Of a stretch of DNA of 64,000 bases, positions 10,371 to 19,381 are shown piece after piece. The translations under genes were made by a program, and so were the position numbers. Below the pieces are notes generated by a model. The model had not been told where the DNA came from, did not search any database, and saw only the letters and a list, made by a program, of their open reading frames with translations. The DNA is taken from assembly GCF_900258485.1 (NCBI RefSeq), contig NZ_OGVE01000001.1, positions 124,001 through 188,000 of the forward strand. The letters are read 5' to 3'. This stretch comes from Helcococcus massiliensis. Lineage in GTDB: Bacteria; Bacillota; Clostridia; Tissierellales; Peptoniphilaceae. Positions within the stretch are counted from its first letter, which is position 1. Every line of letters begins with the position of its first letter.

Positions 10371-11943
10371 CTTCTAGCTCTTTCACAATTTCATTTATAG
10401 AAGCTCTTAGCTCATCTATCTTATTAACTGTTTCTTCTATTTCTTGATTTAATACCTTGATGTCAATTATTTCTCTAGTATCTTCTTTTTCTACATAAGT
10501 TGATACTGATAGATTATAATCATTTTCTGCAATTTCATCTTTATCTACATATCTTGAAAAATGTTCTAGTTCTTTTCTATTTCTAAATTCTTCAACAATT
10601 TTATTTATATTCTTTTCTTCAAGTATATTATTATTTGTTTCTTTCTTAAATTCTTTACTTGCATCTATAAACAATATTTTGTTTTCCGTCTTATTCTTTG
10701 CAAGTACTAATATACATGTTGCTATAGATGTACCAAAGAAAAGATTTTCTGGTAATTGGATTACACAGTCTATAAAGTTGTTATCTACAAGGTATTCTCT
10801 TATAGCTTTTTCTGCACCCCTTCTATAAAATATTCCTGGGAAGCATACTATTGCTGCCCTTCCCTTACTTGATAAATAATGTAATGAGTGCATTATAAAT
10901 GCATAGTCAGCATAAGACTTAGGAGCTAATCTTCCAGCTGGTGCAAATCTTTCATCATTTATTAAAGTTGGATCTCCATCACCAATCCATTTTATTGAAT
11001 ATGGTGGATTGGATACTATTGCATCAAATGGTTTTTCATCTAGAAGTCCTGGATCTAATAAAGTATCCCCCCTAATTATTGAGAACTTATCATAGTTGAC
11101 ATTGTGTAAAAACATGTTCATACGAGCAAGGTTAAAGTTTGTCATATTTATTTCTTGACCAAAAAATCCTTCTTCGATTATGTGTTCATCAAAATGCTTC
11201 TTCATCTGAAGCAATAGACTTCCACTTCCGCAAGTAGGGTCATATACCTTGTTTACAGTCTTTTGGCCATCCATAACTATTCTAGCAAGTAGTTTAGAAA
11301 CAGTTTGAGGGGTGAAAAATTCCCCGCCTGATTTTCCGGCATTACTTGCATAATTTGAAATTAAATATTCATATGCATCACCAAAGGCATCTATATCATT
11401 ATCTTCAAAATTTGAGAAATTAATACTTGCTATTCCTTTTAAGATATCTGCTAATCTTTTATTTTTTTCTTTAACAGTTCCACCAAGTCTATTACTTGTT
11501 GTATCAATATCATCAAATAATCCTTTTATATCATTTTCAGATTGATGACCTATCGCACTTCCTTCAATTTCCTTAAATATGTTTGCTAAATCTGTATTTA
11601 AATTTTCGTTTTCATAAGCAGTTTTAACTACATTTTGAAATAGTTGACTTGGAAGTATAAAGAAACCCTTGTCATCTACAGTATTTACTCTAAAATCTTT
11701 TTCTGCTAGTTCGTCTGTTATATCGGCATAATTAAAGTCTTCATTACCAACTTCATGCTCTGCCTTATTAAAGAAATCTGTAATGTTTTCTGATATAAAT
11801 CTATAAAAGAGTATACCTAGTATGTACTGTTTGAAATCCCAGCCATCCACTGCACCTCTTACATCATCTGCAATCGCCCATATCTTTCTGTGAAGTTCAG
11901 ACCTTTGAGCTCTTTCATTGTTTTTATTTGGTGAATTTGACAT
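10363..11943 (-). CDS. hsdM: Type I DNA methyltransferase subunit (HsdM)
   Basis: 526-residue adenine-N6 methyltransferase. The N-terminal HsdM_N helical domain (1-160, [36 protein letters not shown]) binds HsdS. The Rossmann methylase follows with SAM motif [12 protein letters not shown] (about 235) and catalytic NPPY (SNPPYSIKW, about 311). The C terminus is a helical bundle ending in coiled coil. Everything needed for activity is present. It is the first gene of the operon, with a promoter and palindrome about 45-70 bases upstream. Confidence 0.95.
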   Translation of the reverse strand: MSNSPNKNNERAQRSELHRKIWAIADDVRGAVDGWDFKQYILGILFYRFISENITDFFNKAEHEVGNEDFNYADITDELAEKDFRVNTVDDKGFFILPSQLFQNVVKTAYENENLNTDLANIFKEIEGSAIGHQSENDIKGLFDDIDTTSNRLGGTVKEKNKRLADILKGIASINFSNFEDNDIDAFGDAYEYLISNYASNAGKSGGEFFTPQTVSKLLARIVMDGQKTVNKVYDPTCGSGSLLLQMKKHFDEHIIEEGFFGQEINMTNFNLARMNMFLHNVNYDKFSIIRGDTLLDPGLLDEKPFDAIVSNPPYSIKWIGDGDPTLINDERFAPAGRLAPKSYADYAFIMHSLHYLSSKGRAAIVCFPGIFYRRGAEKAIREYLVDNNFIDCVIQLPENLFFGTSIATCILVLAKNKTENKILFIDASKEFKKETNNNILEEKNINKIVEEFRNRKELEHFSRYVDKDEIAENDYNLSVSTYVEKEDTREIIDIKVLNQEIEETVNKIDELRASINEIVKELEDE

Positions 11944-11973
11944 TTTAATACCTCATTTTTTTATTTTTAGTCT

Positions 11974-12015
11974 ATATGATATATGTTATCATATTTAACA
12001 CTTTACAGTTAACAA
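11974..12015 (-). promoter_or_regulatory. Putative hsdM promoter with 8-bp palindrome
   Basis: Minus strand: TTGTTA (12010-12015), 16 bases, TATGAT (11988-11993). A perfect inverted repeat ATATGATA-5 nt-TATCATAT (11974-11994) overlaps the -10 and start region, where a repressor would sit. Its AT-only arms lower confidence. Confidence 0.45.
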
Positions 12016-12054
12016 AAAATATTATCTATTAAATAATTCTTGTAATTAGGCACC

Positions 12055-12080
12055 AAAAAAGAGAGCCCAAGCTCTCTTTT
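12055..12080 (-). terminator. Terminator after kdgT-like gene
   Basis: AAAAGAGAGC / GCTCTCTTTT stem, four-base loop, with a T run on the minus strand. It lies 22 bases after the permease stop. Confidence 0.85.
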
Positions 12081-12102
12081 AATTCTAATTTATTTAATTT
12101 TA

Positions 12103-13041
12103 CTATTTGTTCTTAACATCCTTAGCATATCTTTTTGCTACTAAGCTTGTTAAAAATGGTGTCAATAGTGATGTCACAATTACAGAAGCTGTTATTTGTG
12201 ATGTTGCTATACCAACTAGTGAAGCAAACTTAGCATCTGTAGCTGCTAGGGCTGCAGGTGTAGCAACGGCACTTGCTGCTGTTGAACTTATGGCTGCACC
12301 TGCTGTACCAGAACCACCAGTCATTCTTACTAGAGGAACTGTTATTATAGTACCTACTACTGCGGTGATTACACCAAGTAGGATACCTGGGAATCCACCT
12401 TCTAAGATTTGTCCTAGACTCATATTTGCACCTAGGGCAAAACCAACTAGCATTGTGATTGCAGCTCCACCACTTGATAATTTTTGTTTAAGTGATGGGA
12501 AGAAATTACCAATTATTATACCAACAACTAGTGGTAAAATACTACCTATAATTTCTGCAACTCCTATATTTGCAATTCCTGCAGAGGTTAAAGCTAACAT
12601 AGTAACTGTTGGTCCTACACTCATTGTTGTAATACCTACAGCTCCTCTATCAACTTCATCACCGTATTCAGTCATTATACCTGCATACATGGCATTGTTG
12701 GCCACACTTATAGCACCGATGATTGCTAAAGAACTCAAGCCTAAGAAATCATCATTAAGTTTAAATGCTACCAATAGACCAAATGCTACTGCAAATAATA
12801 TTTTTACAATAATCATTACCCCACCACGTAGTATTGCTTTTGGTGTGGATTTTAGAGAAATACCAGCACCAGTTACAACTAAGAAGGCACCAACTAGTGG
12901 TCCTGTACCTTTAACTAGTGCTGTAGTAAATCCACCAATTTCTATTACTTGTGGTATGAATGTGTTGATTAGTAAACCTATAAACATAGGAATTATAATC
13001 ACACTTCCGGGGATATTAAATTTTTTCTTTCCTTTACTCAT
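12103..13041 (-). CDS. 2-keto-3-deoxygluconate permease (KdgT family)
   Basis: 312-residue integral membrane transporter of the KdgT family, which imports 2-keto-3-deoxygluconate by proton symport in pectin/uronate degraders. About ten hydrophobic segments. Family-like stretches: IPGSVIIIPMFIGLLINTF at the N terminus, GAISVANNAMYAGIMTEYGD in the middle, and GTAGAAISSTAASAVATPAA near the C terminus. It is 56 bases downstream of an SDR dehydrogenase and probably co-transcribed. That suggests uptake and reduction or oxidation of a sugar-acid intermediate, but no KDG kinase or aldolase is in the window, so the true substrate is open. Confidence 0.85.
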   Translation of the reverse strand: MSKGKKKFNIPGSVIIIPMFIGLLINTFIPQVIEIGGFTTALVKGTGPLVGAFLVVTGAGISLKSTPKAILRGGVMIIVKILFAVAFGLLVAFKLNDDFLGLSSLAIIGAISVANNAMYAGIMTEYGDEVDRGAVGITTMSVGPTVTMLALTSAGIANIGVAEIIGSILPLVVGIIIGNFFPSLKQKLSSGGAAITMLVGFALGANMSLGQILEGGFPGILLGVITAVVGTIITVPLVRMTGGSGTAGAAISSTAASAVATPAALAATDAKFASLVGIATSQITASVIVTSLLTPFLTSLVAKRYAKDVKNK

Positions 13042-13097
13042 TAAAAAACTCCTAATAAAAAATAGATATGTAATTGTATATGTAAGATTAAATGATA

Positions 13098-13853
13098 TTA
13101 ACCATCTAAAGTAATACCACCATCGACATCACCAATTTCACCTGTAACGAAACTAGCTGCATCTGAAGCAAAGAATAGAATCATTTGGGCAATTTCTTTT
13201 GGTTGAGCAGCTCTTCCTAAAGGAATCATATTTACTACTCTTTGGTGTTTGTCGCTATTTGTTTGTAAGTCATTTGTCATCTTAGTTAGTGTATATGATG
13301 GGCATACAGCATTACATGCTATACCATATTTACCACCTTCTTTAGCAACAGCCTTGGTTAAACCATTAACTCCAGCTTTTGATGTTGCATAAGCAGAGGT
13401 ACCTAAAAGTCCACCACCCACTTTACCTGCTACTGATGATACATTAACTATTCTTCCGCCACCATTTTCTTTGAAATATTTAAATATTTCACTGTTGGCA
13501 TAGAAAGTACCATTTAAGTTTATCTTAATTGTTCTTTCAAACTCTTCGTCTGAAACTTCTTCGAATGGTAAAGTACTTACAATACCGGCACAGTTTACTA
13601 AACCATCGATCTTTCCGCTTGCTTTAATTGCATTTTGAATAGCTTCACGAACTTCTTTACTTGAAGACATATCAGCTTTAAAGAAGAAATTGCCTTCTCC
13701 AAGTCCTTCTACTACTTCTCTTGCGGCTTCTTCGTTTATATCTAAGATAGCAACTTTACCGCCACCTTCAATAATTCCATGAACCACTTCTAGTCCAATA
13801 CCGTTGGCACCGCCAGTTACAATTATTGTTTTGTTTGTAAAATCAAACGCCAT
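13098..13853 (-). CDS. Short-chain dehydrogenase/reductase (sugar-acid or 3-oxoacyl type)
   Basis: 251-residue classical SDR. NAD(P)-binding motif TGGANGIG at 13-20, NCAG at about 86-89, catalytic Ser near 139 (VSSVAG), YATSK near 155, and the C-terminal VTGEIGDVDGG typical of FabG/KduD/gluconate dehydrogenase members. An Asp after beta-2 (ILDIN) suggests NAD preference. Its pairing with a KdgT-type permease points to a KduD-like or gluconate/uronate-linked oxidoreductase. Annotation as FabG would be equally likely from sequence alone. AGGAGG seven bases upstream fixes the start. Confidence 0.85.
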   Translation of the reverse strand: MAFDFTNKTIIVTGGANGIGLEVVHGIIEGGGKVAILDINEEAAREVVEGLGEGNFFFKADMSSSKEVREAIQNAIKASGKIDGLVNCAGIVSTLPFEEVSDEEFERTIKINLNGTFYANSEIFKYFKENGGGRIVNVSSVAGKVGGGLLGTSAYATSKAGVNGLTKAVAKEGGKYGIACNAVCPSYTLTKMTNDLQTNSDKHQRVVNMIPLGRAAQPKEIAQMILFFASDAASFVTGEIGDVDGGITLDG

Positions 13854-13881
13854 AATTATCCTCCTTTTTGTTTACTCTTAA

Positions 13882-13910
13882 AGTCTACTCCTGTGTCAAT
13901 TAATTGTCAA
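13882..13910 (-). promoter_or_regulatory. Promoter of the SDR-permease operon
   Basis: Minus strand TTGACA (13905-13910), 17 bases, TAGACT (13882-13887), about 30 bases before the SDR start. Confidence 0.7.
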
Positions 13911-13952
13911 ATATTAATATGAAAAATGCGAGAAATAAATTTCGCTTAAATT

Positions 13953-13973
13953 TATAGTGTTTTTTACACTATA
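13953..13973. promoter_or_regulatory. 8-bp inverted repeat upstream of the SDR promoter
   Basis: TATAGTGT-TTTTT-ACACTATA, perfect arms, about 45 bases upstream of the -35. A possible activator or repressor site for a sugar-acid regulator, none of which is encoded here. Confidence 0.4.
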
Positions 13974-14022
13974 CTTAACATAAAAATCTTTTCTTTGTAT
14001 TATAATTTCTCTACATAGGCAC

Positions 14023-14052
14023 AAAAAATAGACTGCCCCTAAGGACAGCCTA
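14023..14052 (-). terminator. Terminator of the DUF6359 surface protein gene
   Basis: TAGGCTG / CAGTCTA stem followed by TTTTTTG on the minus strand, about 20 bases after the stop at 14073. Confidence 0.75.
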
Positions 14053-14072
14053 TAATTTATTCAACTAAGTAA

Positions 14073-17000
14073 TTAGTCTTCTTTTCTTTTTTTGGTAAAT
14101 ACGTAAGCTGCTGATGATAATAAAGTAACTGCTGATGTTAACATTACACCTGCATCACCTGTTTTTGGTGCTGTTTTTCCATCTTTTCCTGGTTTTTCTG
14201 TTTCTTTTTCATCAACTTTTTGATCAGATTTTTTGCTTACTACAATCTCAATTGTATTTGAAACTGTTTTACCTTTTTCTGTTTGAGTTACTTTGATTCT
14301 GTCATTTGTTTTTAGTGTCTTATCATCTGGAATTTCTACTGTCCAGTTTCCGTCTTTATCAACTTTACCTTCTAGTCTTGTTCCGTCTGGTAATTCTACT
14401 ACTATGTCAGAATCTGGTTCACCCTTACCTGTTATCTTCTTGTCACCTTCTGTTACTTTGTTTACTTCTGGTGTCTTTGATTTTTCTGGTGTTGGGTTTG
14501 TACCTGTATTATCGTCATCACCTGTACCTGGTGCTGGTGTTTGATCGTCATCACCTGTTCCTGGTGCTGGTGTTTGATCATCATCACCTGTTCCTGGTGC
14601 TGGTGTTTCTATTTTTTCCCATTGAGCTACAAATGTATGGTCGGCTTCAGCTGTATACTTATCACCTGGTTGATATTCTGAACCCTTCCAGTATAGGAAT
14701 TTGTAACCTTCTCTTGTTGGAGCTTCTAAAATTGTGATTTCATCACCTTTTTTAGCTTCTACATATTTGTTAGATGTAGAATCATCTGACCATGTACCAC
14801 CGTTTGGATCAAATGTTAATTTAATTAATTTTGGTTCTGGTGTTTCTGGTTCTTCATCTGTTGATGTTTCTTCTACTAATTTGAAAGCTCCCCAAACTCT
14901 ATTACTTGAAGCTGTAATTAGATTTTCTTTTGAAACTTCTAATGTAAATTCATTTTTATTTTCAGTTTCTTTTGCTTTATTGTATGTGTTTTCGTTTATT
15001 ACTGCTTTAGTATTTTCTGGTAAATTAGATAATTTAATTGTATATGTTCCAAGATCTAAATCTTCTGTTAGATATTGTAGATTTTCATTGAAATTACCTT
15101 CTACTAATTTACCATCTTTATCTAATACTTCTACTGTAACATCTTTAGTTTTCATGTTTTCTAAGTCTCTTACTTCTAGACCTATTTGATACATTTCAAC
15201 TTCTGGTTCTTCATCTGCTGGTAATTCTTTTACTGTTAGTGTAGGTCCATGATTTTTACTTGGATCTTCATATATTTCAGTCCTTGTTGCACTAAGATCT
15301 AATTTTTTACCTTCAGAGAATTTATCTGGTACAGAAACTATAGATAGTTTATATGTTCCTAAAGGTAATTGTAGATGAGGTATATTACCTTCCGCATCCA
15401 TTGTGAAGATATATTCTTCACCTGTTTCTGTGTTTACAGCCTTTGATACTGCATTAGGTATTCTAGAGTAATTTCCACTTAAATCCCTATATTGAGTGTT
15501 TAATGAAACATCAATTGTTGGAATTTCTTCCTCTATAGCTTTAACTTGTACATATACTGTTCTGTTACCTAAGTTATCTCCATTTGCTTTTACAGGATAT
15601 GTTAATGTATTTTCTGTTAATTCATTTCCATTTTCATCAACTATCTTAACTATTTCATAACCTGGTGTTGATAGTTCAAATGAATGTGTTCCTTTTGATA
15701 ACATTGATACTAGTAATTCTTTGCCTGATAGTACTGATGTCATTTCACCTTTGTTTTCATCTTTTACTACTGTACTGAACTCTTTAATTACATCTGTATT
15801 TAATGCTCTTGTTGAGAATTTTCCACTAAACTCTTCTTCATGGAATACAAATTTTGCTCTTGCATTTTCTGATGTAATTATAGCTACTATTGTAGTATCT
15901 TTATTTATTTCTATTTCATCACCAGATTGATTTGTTACAGTATATTTTCCGCCATTTACATTGTACCCTAATAATACTTTACCTTCTGGTAATTCTAATT
16001 CTGGTAATGTTATTTTTGTTCCTTTTACTACTTCTTGTGTTTCTGGTAGTTTAACATCATCATGAGTATTTGCATTTATAGCAAAATCTACTTTTACTTT
16101 AGGATTTGTTAATACTGCTTTTATTTTTACAAATCTTGATGATGGAGTTGTATTTCCATCAAAGTCAAACACTAGTTTGTATTCTTCATCAGCATTACCG
16201 GTTAATTTAACATCTGCTTTATTTAAGTTTAATATTCTTGAACTTAATGATAATGCATCATTGGAAACTTCTAAAGTTTGACCAGTGATTGTATCTTCTA
16301 ATTTTAATTTATATGTTCCACTTGGAAGAGCTTCATTAGCTGTTTTCCATTCTGTGTATCCATCTTTACCAGCTTTAGAAGCAAAGCCTGAGTATTCAAA
16401 GTTATATTCTGTACCATCTTCTCCTACTAATACTGGTCTAGGTGTTTTTTCTGTATAGTTGTCTTTGTAAATTTTGATAATTGCCTTACCATTTGGTTCG
16501 GTAAAGTCTGCATTTACTTTTACAAATCTACTTGATGGGAAGGTGTTTTTATCAAAATTAAATGTTAAGTTTAGTTCTTCATCAACTTTAGCACTTAATT
16601 TAGTTTCTTTATCAGGCAACTCATCTATTTTAGAGCTTAGTGAAGGAGCAATATTTGTTACTTCTACAGATTGTCCTTTTTCAGTTTCTCTAAATGCTAA
16701 TTTATATTTTCCGCTTGGAATAGCTTCTTTATCAGTTTCCCATGTTCTTCTAAATTCACTAGTTCCTGTTGGAGAAATACTCTTGGATTTGAATTCGTAT
16801 TCTGTTCCATCTTCTCCTACTAATACTGGTACAGGTCTTTTATCTGAAAAACTAAGTTGTTTAATTCCTAAGATTACTTGACCTTTTGTCTTTTCTACTT
16901 CAACTGTTTTTGTGAAGTAAAGAGACATGTTTTGATATAATCCTGTTGAATTTACATCAACTAATATCTTACCATCTTCTGTCTTTGTTAAAGCTTTATT

Positions 17001-17783
17001 ATATTCAAATGTTCTATCATTTATTGAATATCCCTTTGGTAGGTTTAATTCTAATTCATATACTCCATGTTCAACATTCATAAAAGATATATTTGTTGAA
17101 TTTTTTGTATTGTGATTATATTTAACTTCACCATTTTGCTTTAATACATATGCTGATTCACTATTATCATGAGCTTTCATTTCTTTAATAGCGCTATCTT
17201 TGTAAAGTTCTGTAATTTCTTTGAATTTACCATCTATTGCTGCATATGGTTCAAATACTAAATTAGTTTTGATTTTTTCTTCAACAACTTCTTCTTTTGT
17301 TTCTTTAACTGTTTCTTCTTTAGTTTCTATAGGGATATCGTTGTCTACAGTTACTATAGATGAAGGATTTTTTAATCCAGGTTTAGTAAAATATTTTTCT
17401 AAAGAACCAGTAATTTTTATTTTACTTCCTAGTAAATGTGGATTATCAATCAAATTATATGAACTTCTTAATTCAGTATTTTTCAATTGTACTACCATCA
17501 TTTTGCTAGTATCTGTTTCATCTTTACTATCTGCTATAACTATATTAGACTTTTCATTGCCATTTAATGCAAATCCACCGGTTGCATTTTTGGCAATACC
17601 AACTATATAGCCTACTACATTTTTTGTACCGCTATTATTGTTTATAGCTTCTTGTACAGTATAAGGGTCATCTCCAGTTCCTGTACCTGCAAAGCTTGTA
17701 GTAATTCCACCTAATAATGGAAAGACTAATGCTAAGGCAAGTATTAGTGACAAAATTCTTCTAGATATATTTTTACTAATCAT
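14073..17783 (-). CDS. Wall-anchored surface protein with DUF6359, InlB-type and Ig-like domains
   Basis: 1236 residues. The start is the ATG at 17783 (AGGAGG six bases before), 11 codons inside the longest frame. Signal peptide 1-32 (LSLILALALVFPLLGG..SFA). DUF6359 domain about 33-140 (GTGDDPYTVQEAI..VVGYIVG..NIVIADS). Two related blocks about 315-440 and 443-575 share RPVLVGEDGTEY and SSRFVK. A Listeria-Bacteroides/InlB B-type repeat about 985-1060 (LTFDPNGGTW..REGYKFLYWKG..FVAQWEK). Three 11-residue PGTGDDDQTPA repeats. A bacterial Ig-like module about 1100-1180. Sorting signal APKTGD, hydrophobic stretch, KKRKED, an LPXTG variant cut by sortase. Likely an adhesin or binding protein; ligand unknown. 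Confidence 0.88.
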   Translation of the reverse strand: MISKNISRRILSLILALALVFPLLGGITTSFAGTGTGDDPYTVQEAINNNSGTKNVVGYIVGIAKNATGGFALNGNEKSNIVIADSKDETDTSKMMVVQLKNTELRSSYNLIDNPHLLGSKIKITGSLEKYFTKPGLKNPSSIVTVDNDIPIETKEETVKETKEEVVEEKIKTNLVFEPYAAIDGKFKEITELYKDSAIKEMKAHDNSESAYVLKQNGEVKYNHNTKNSTNISFMNVEHGVYELELNLPKGYSINDRTFEYNKALTKTEDGKILVDVNSTGLYQNMSLYFTKTVEVEKTKGQVILGIKQLSFSDKRPVPVLVGEDGTEYEFKSKSISPTGTSEFRRTWETDKEAIPSGKYKLAFRETEKGQSVEVTNIAPSLSSKIDELPDKETKLSAKVDEELNLTFNFDKNTFPSSRFVKVNADFTEPNGKAIIKIYKDNYTEKTPRPVLVGEDGTEYNFEYSGFASKAGKDGYTEWKTANEALPSGTYKLKLEDTITGQTLEVSNDALSLSSRILNLNKADVKLTGNADEEYKLVFDFDGNTTPSSRFVKIKAVLTNPKVKVDFAINANTHDDVKLPETQEVVKGTKITLPELELPEGKVLLGYNVNGGKYTVTNQSGDEIEINKDTTIVAIITSENARAKFVFHEEEFSGKFSTRALNTDVIKEFSTVVKDENKGEMTSVLSGKELLVSMLSKGTHSFELSTPGYEIVKIVDENGNELTENTLTYPVKANGDNLGNRTVYVQVKAIEEEIPTIDVSLNTQYRDLSGNYSRIPNAVSKAVNTETGEEYIFTMDAEGNIPHLQLPLGTYKLSIVSVPDKFSEGKKLDLSATRTEIYEDPSKNHGPTLTVKELPADEEPEVEMYQIGLEVRDLENMKTKDVTVEVLDKDGKLVEGNFNENLQYLTEDLDLGTYTIKLSNLPENTKAVINENTYNKAKETENKNEFTLEVSKENLITASSNRVWGAFKLVEETSTDEEPETPEPKLIKLTFDPNGGTWSDDSTSNKYVEAKKGDEITILEAPTREGYKFLYWKGSEYQPGDKYTAEADHTFVAQWEKIETPAPGTGDDDQTPAPGTGDDDQTPAPGTGDDDNTGTNPTPEKSKTPEVNKVTEGDKKITGKGEPDSDIVVELPDGTRLEGKVDKDGNWTVEIPDDKTLKTNDRIKVTQTEKGKTVSNTIEIVVSKKSDQKVDEKETEKPGKDGKTAPKTGDAGVMLTSAVTLLSSAAYVFTKKRKED
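14511..14609. repeat. Three 33-bp tandem repeats in the surface protein gene
   Basis: Three consecutive 33-bp copies differing by one or two bases and encoding the Pro/Gly/Asp-rich spacer before the Ig-like domain. Copy number may vary between strains. Confidence 0.9.
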
Positions 17784-17883
17784 AAATCCTCCTAAAACAT
17801 ATATCCTTATTAACATTTCCGACCTATTTATATTGTATAATATATCTTCATTAAAAATGTTAAGACCATGTAAAACTTTTATA

Positions 17884-17923
17884 TAAAAAAACTAGGAAGA
17901 ATTGTTTTAAGATTCATCCTAGT
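17884..17923 (-). terminator. Terminator downstream of fic
   Basis: ACTAGGA..GAAT / ATTC..TCCTAGT stem followed by seven T on the minus strand. Confidence 0.8.
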
Positions 17924-17950
17924 ATGTTTGGATACTATTATGTTATTTAC

Positions 17951-18013
17951 TTACCAATATCCATCTTTTGTACTACCTACATATTTGATTATTTTTTTAT
18001 CTGTGAGAATTTG
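17951..18013 (-). pseudogene. Possible 3' remnant of a winged-helix (AlbA/RecG-like or Fic) gene
   Basis: Between fic and its terminator the minus strand reads QILTDKKIIKYVGSTKDGYW then stop, preceded by two stops. A terminal 'IxxxGSxKxGYW' is typical of the C-terminal winged helix of AlbA_2/RecG-like and some Fic proteins. Only about 20 residues remain. Confidence 0.3.
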
Positions 18014-18030
18014 TTATTAACAAAATTCTG

Positions 18031-19197
18031 CTAATCTTCCAACTCTGTTCCAGTACTTAAAATATCAACATATTCTTGATAGATAAAAACTCTATTTCTT
18101 TCTTGATTATTCGCTAATTTTAGAATTCCTATTCGTTCTAATCTTTGTACAGCTTTAGAAATTGTATTATATGACATAGATAAGTTTTCTGCAGTCTTTG
18201 AAATGTCAATAATTGGATGAGAATCTAAATATTGAAATACTTTTTCTACAGTTTCTTGGGTACTTTTTGTGAATTTTTCATTTTCAATAAGTTGAATATT
18301 ATTTTCTTTTAAACTAATTATTTTATCAGCAGTGTCAATAGCTGATTTTCCACTTTTATAAATGGCCTCAAGGAAAAACTTTATCCATTGTTCATAATTC
18401 CCCGTATCTCTTACAGCCGTCATTCTATCATAATATTCAATTCTATTTTGTTTTAAAAAGTATGAAATATATAATGCGGGAGTCTTAATAACTTTCTTTT
18501 CCAGCAAATAAAGTATAATTAATAGTCTTCCTATACGTCCATTCCCATCTAAAAAAGGATGTATTGATTCAAATTGATAGTGGATTAATGCAATTCGAAT
18601 TAAATGGTCTAGACCATTTTCGTCATTTATATATTTCTCCAAATCAGATAAGGCTACTTTCATATCATCAACAGCAGGAGGAATATATCTTGCATTTTTA
18701 AGTGTAGATCCATGACCTCCTATCCAATTTTGACTTCGTCTAAATTCTCCAGGATTTTTATCTTTACCACGCACGCCTGATAACAAAATCTCATGTGTTT
18801 CTAATAAAAGTTTGCTACAAATAGGTAATGTATTCAATCTTTCAATTGCATAATTCGTTGCTTTTACATAATTCACAACTTCTTCGACATCAGCATTTAT
18901 ATTAGAAGATATTTCCGGATTTAAAATATCGTCTAATGTCGCCTGTGTCCCCTCAATTTGAGAAGACAAAAGTGCTTCCTTTTGAACATATACAGAAATA
19001 AATAAATTCATATTTGAAATATTTTTCGCTCTATCATCAAGTATAGCTAATACATTATGAGCCTTTACTAAAATTTCAATAATATCATCGCTAATTTCGA
19101 TTGGTGGATTAGGCGGCAATTTTGTCGGCATAAATGAAAAATATGATATTTCGCCGGATAATTGTTTTTTTAAATTACCAGCTCTTTCTTTTTGCAT
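18031..19197 (-). CDS. Fic-family protein (AMP transferase) with C-terminal winged helix
   Basis: 388 residues. The Fic core HPFLDGNGRIGR (about 214-225) is complete, so nucleotidyl (usually AMP) transfer to a protein hydroxyl is expected. The N-terminal helix SSQIEGTQATLDDIL (about 76-90) carries the S/TxxxEG inhibitory motif, marking a class II, self-inhibited Fic that needs no separate antitoxin. Residues about 310-388 form a winged helix (HPIIDISKTAENLSMSYNTISKAVQRLERIGIL) that probably binds DNA. GGAGG precedes the start. It is monocistronic. Inverted half-sites in its own promoter suggest autoregulation. Confidence 0.92.
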   Translation of the reverse strand: MQKERAGNLKKQLSGEISYFSFMPTKLPPNPPIEISDDIIEILVKAHNVLAILDDRAKNISNMNLFISVYVQKEALLSSQIEGTQATLDDILNPEISSNINADVEEVVNYVKATNYAIERLNTLPICSKLLLETHEILLSGVRGKDKNPGEFRRSQNWIGGHGSTLKNARYIPPAVDDMKVALSDLEKYINDENGLDHLIRIALIHYQFESIHPFLDGNGRIGRLLIILYLLEKKVIKTPALYISYFLKQNRIEYYDRMTAVRDTGNYEQWIKFFLEAIYKSGKSAIDTADKIISLKENNIQLIENEKFTKSTQETVEKVFQYLDSHPIIDISKTAENLSMSYNTISKAVQRLERIGILKLANNQERNRVFIYQEYVDILSTGTELED

Positions 19198-19231
19198 ATT
19201 ACTTCCTCCAATATTTTGAAATACTAATAAA

Positions 19232-19277
19232 ATTATATCAGTCTTATTTCATAAAATCAATATTTTCTGAAATAAGA
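19232..19277 (-). promoter_or_regulatory. fic promoter with repeated TCTTATTTCA half-sites
   Basis: Promoter on the minus strand: TTGATT (19255-19260), 17 bases, TATAAT (19232-19237). A perfect 10-bp inverted repeat, TCTTATTTCA (19242-19251) and TGAAATAAGA (19268-19277), places one arm in the spacer and one upstream of -35. A further CTTATTT half-site follows at about 19282-19288. Confidence 0.65.
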
Positions 19278-19324
19278 TAAGCTTATTTATTTTTTTATTT
19301 CATCTAAAACTATCATAAAACAGT

Positions 19325-19364
19325 CAAAAAAATAGGATTGTTGCAAAATGTTCACAACAATCCC
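19325..19364 (-). terminator. Terminator of the aldehyde dehydrogenase gene
   Basis: GGATTGTTG / CAACAATCC stem, then TATTTTTTT on the minus strand, 18 bases after the stop. Confidence 0.85.
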
Positions 19365-19381
19365 ATAGTTATCGCTATTTA

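Noticed and set aside
12107-13114. 335-codon plus-strand open frame opposite the permease
   Set aside because: It is the antisense shadow of kdgT: low-complexity, no ribosome site, and the minus-strand frame has family matches and a terminator.
14511-14609. CRISPR-like or regulatory short tandem repeats
   Set aside because: The three 33-bp units are in frame and encode the PGTGDDDQTPA spacer of the surface protein.
18031-19197. Fic as the missing toxin partner of the Phd-like antitoxin at 4213
   Set aside because: The genes are 14 kb apart on opposite strands and the Fic protein carries its own inhibitory S/TxxxEG helix, so it needs no Phd.
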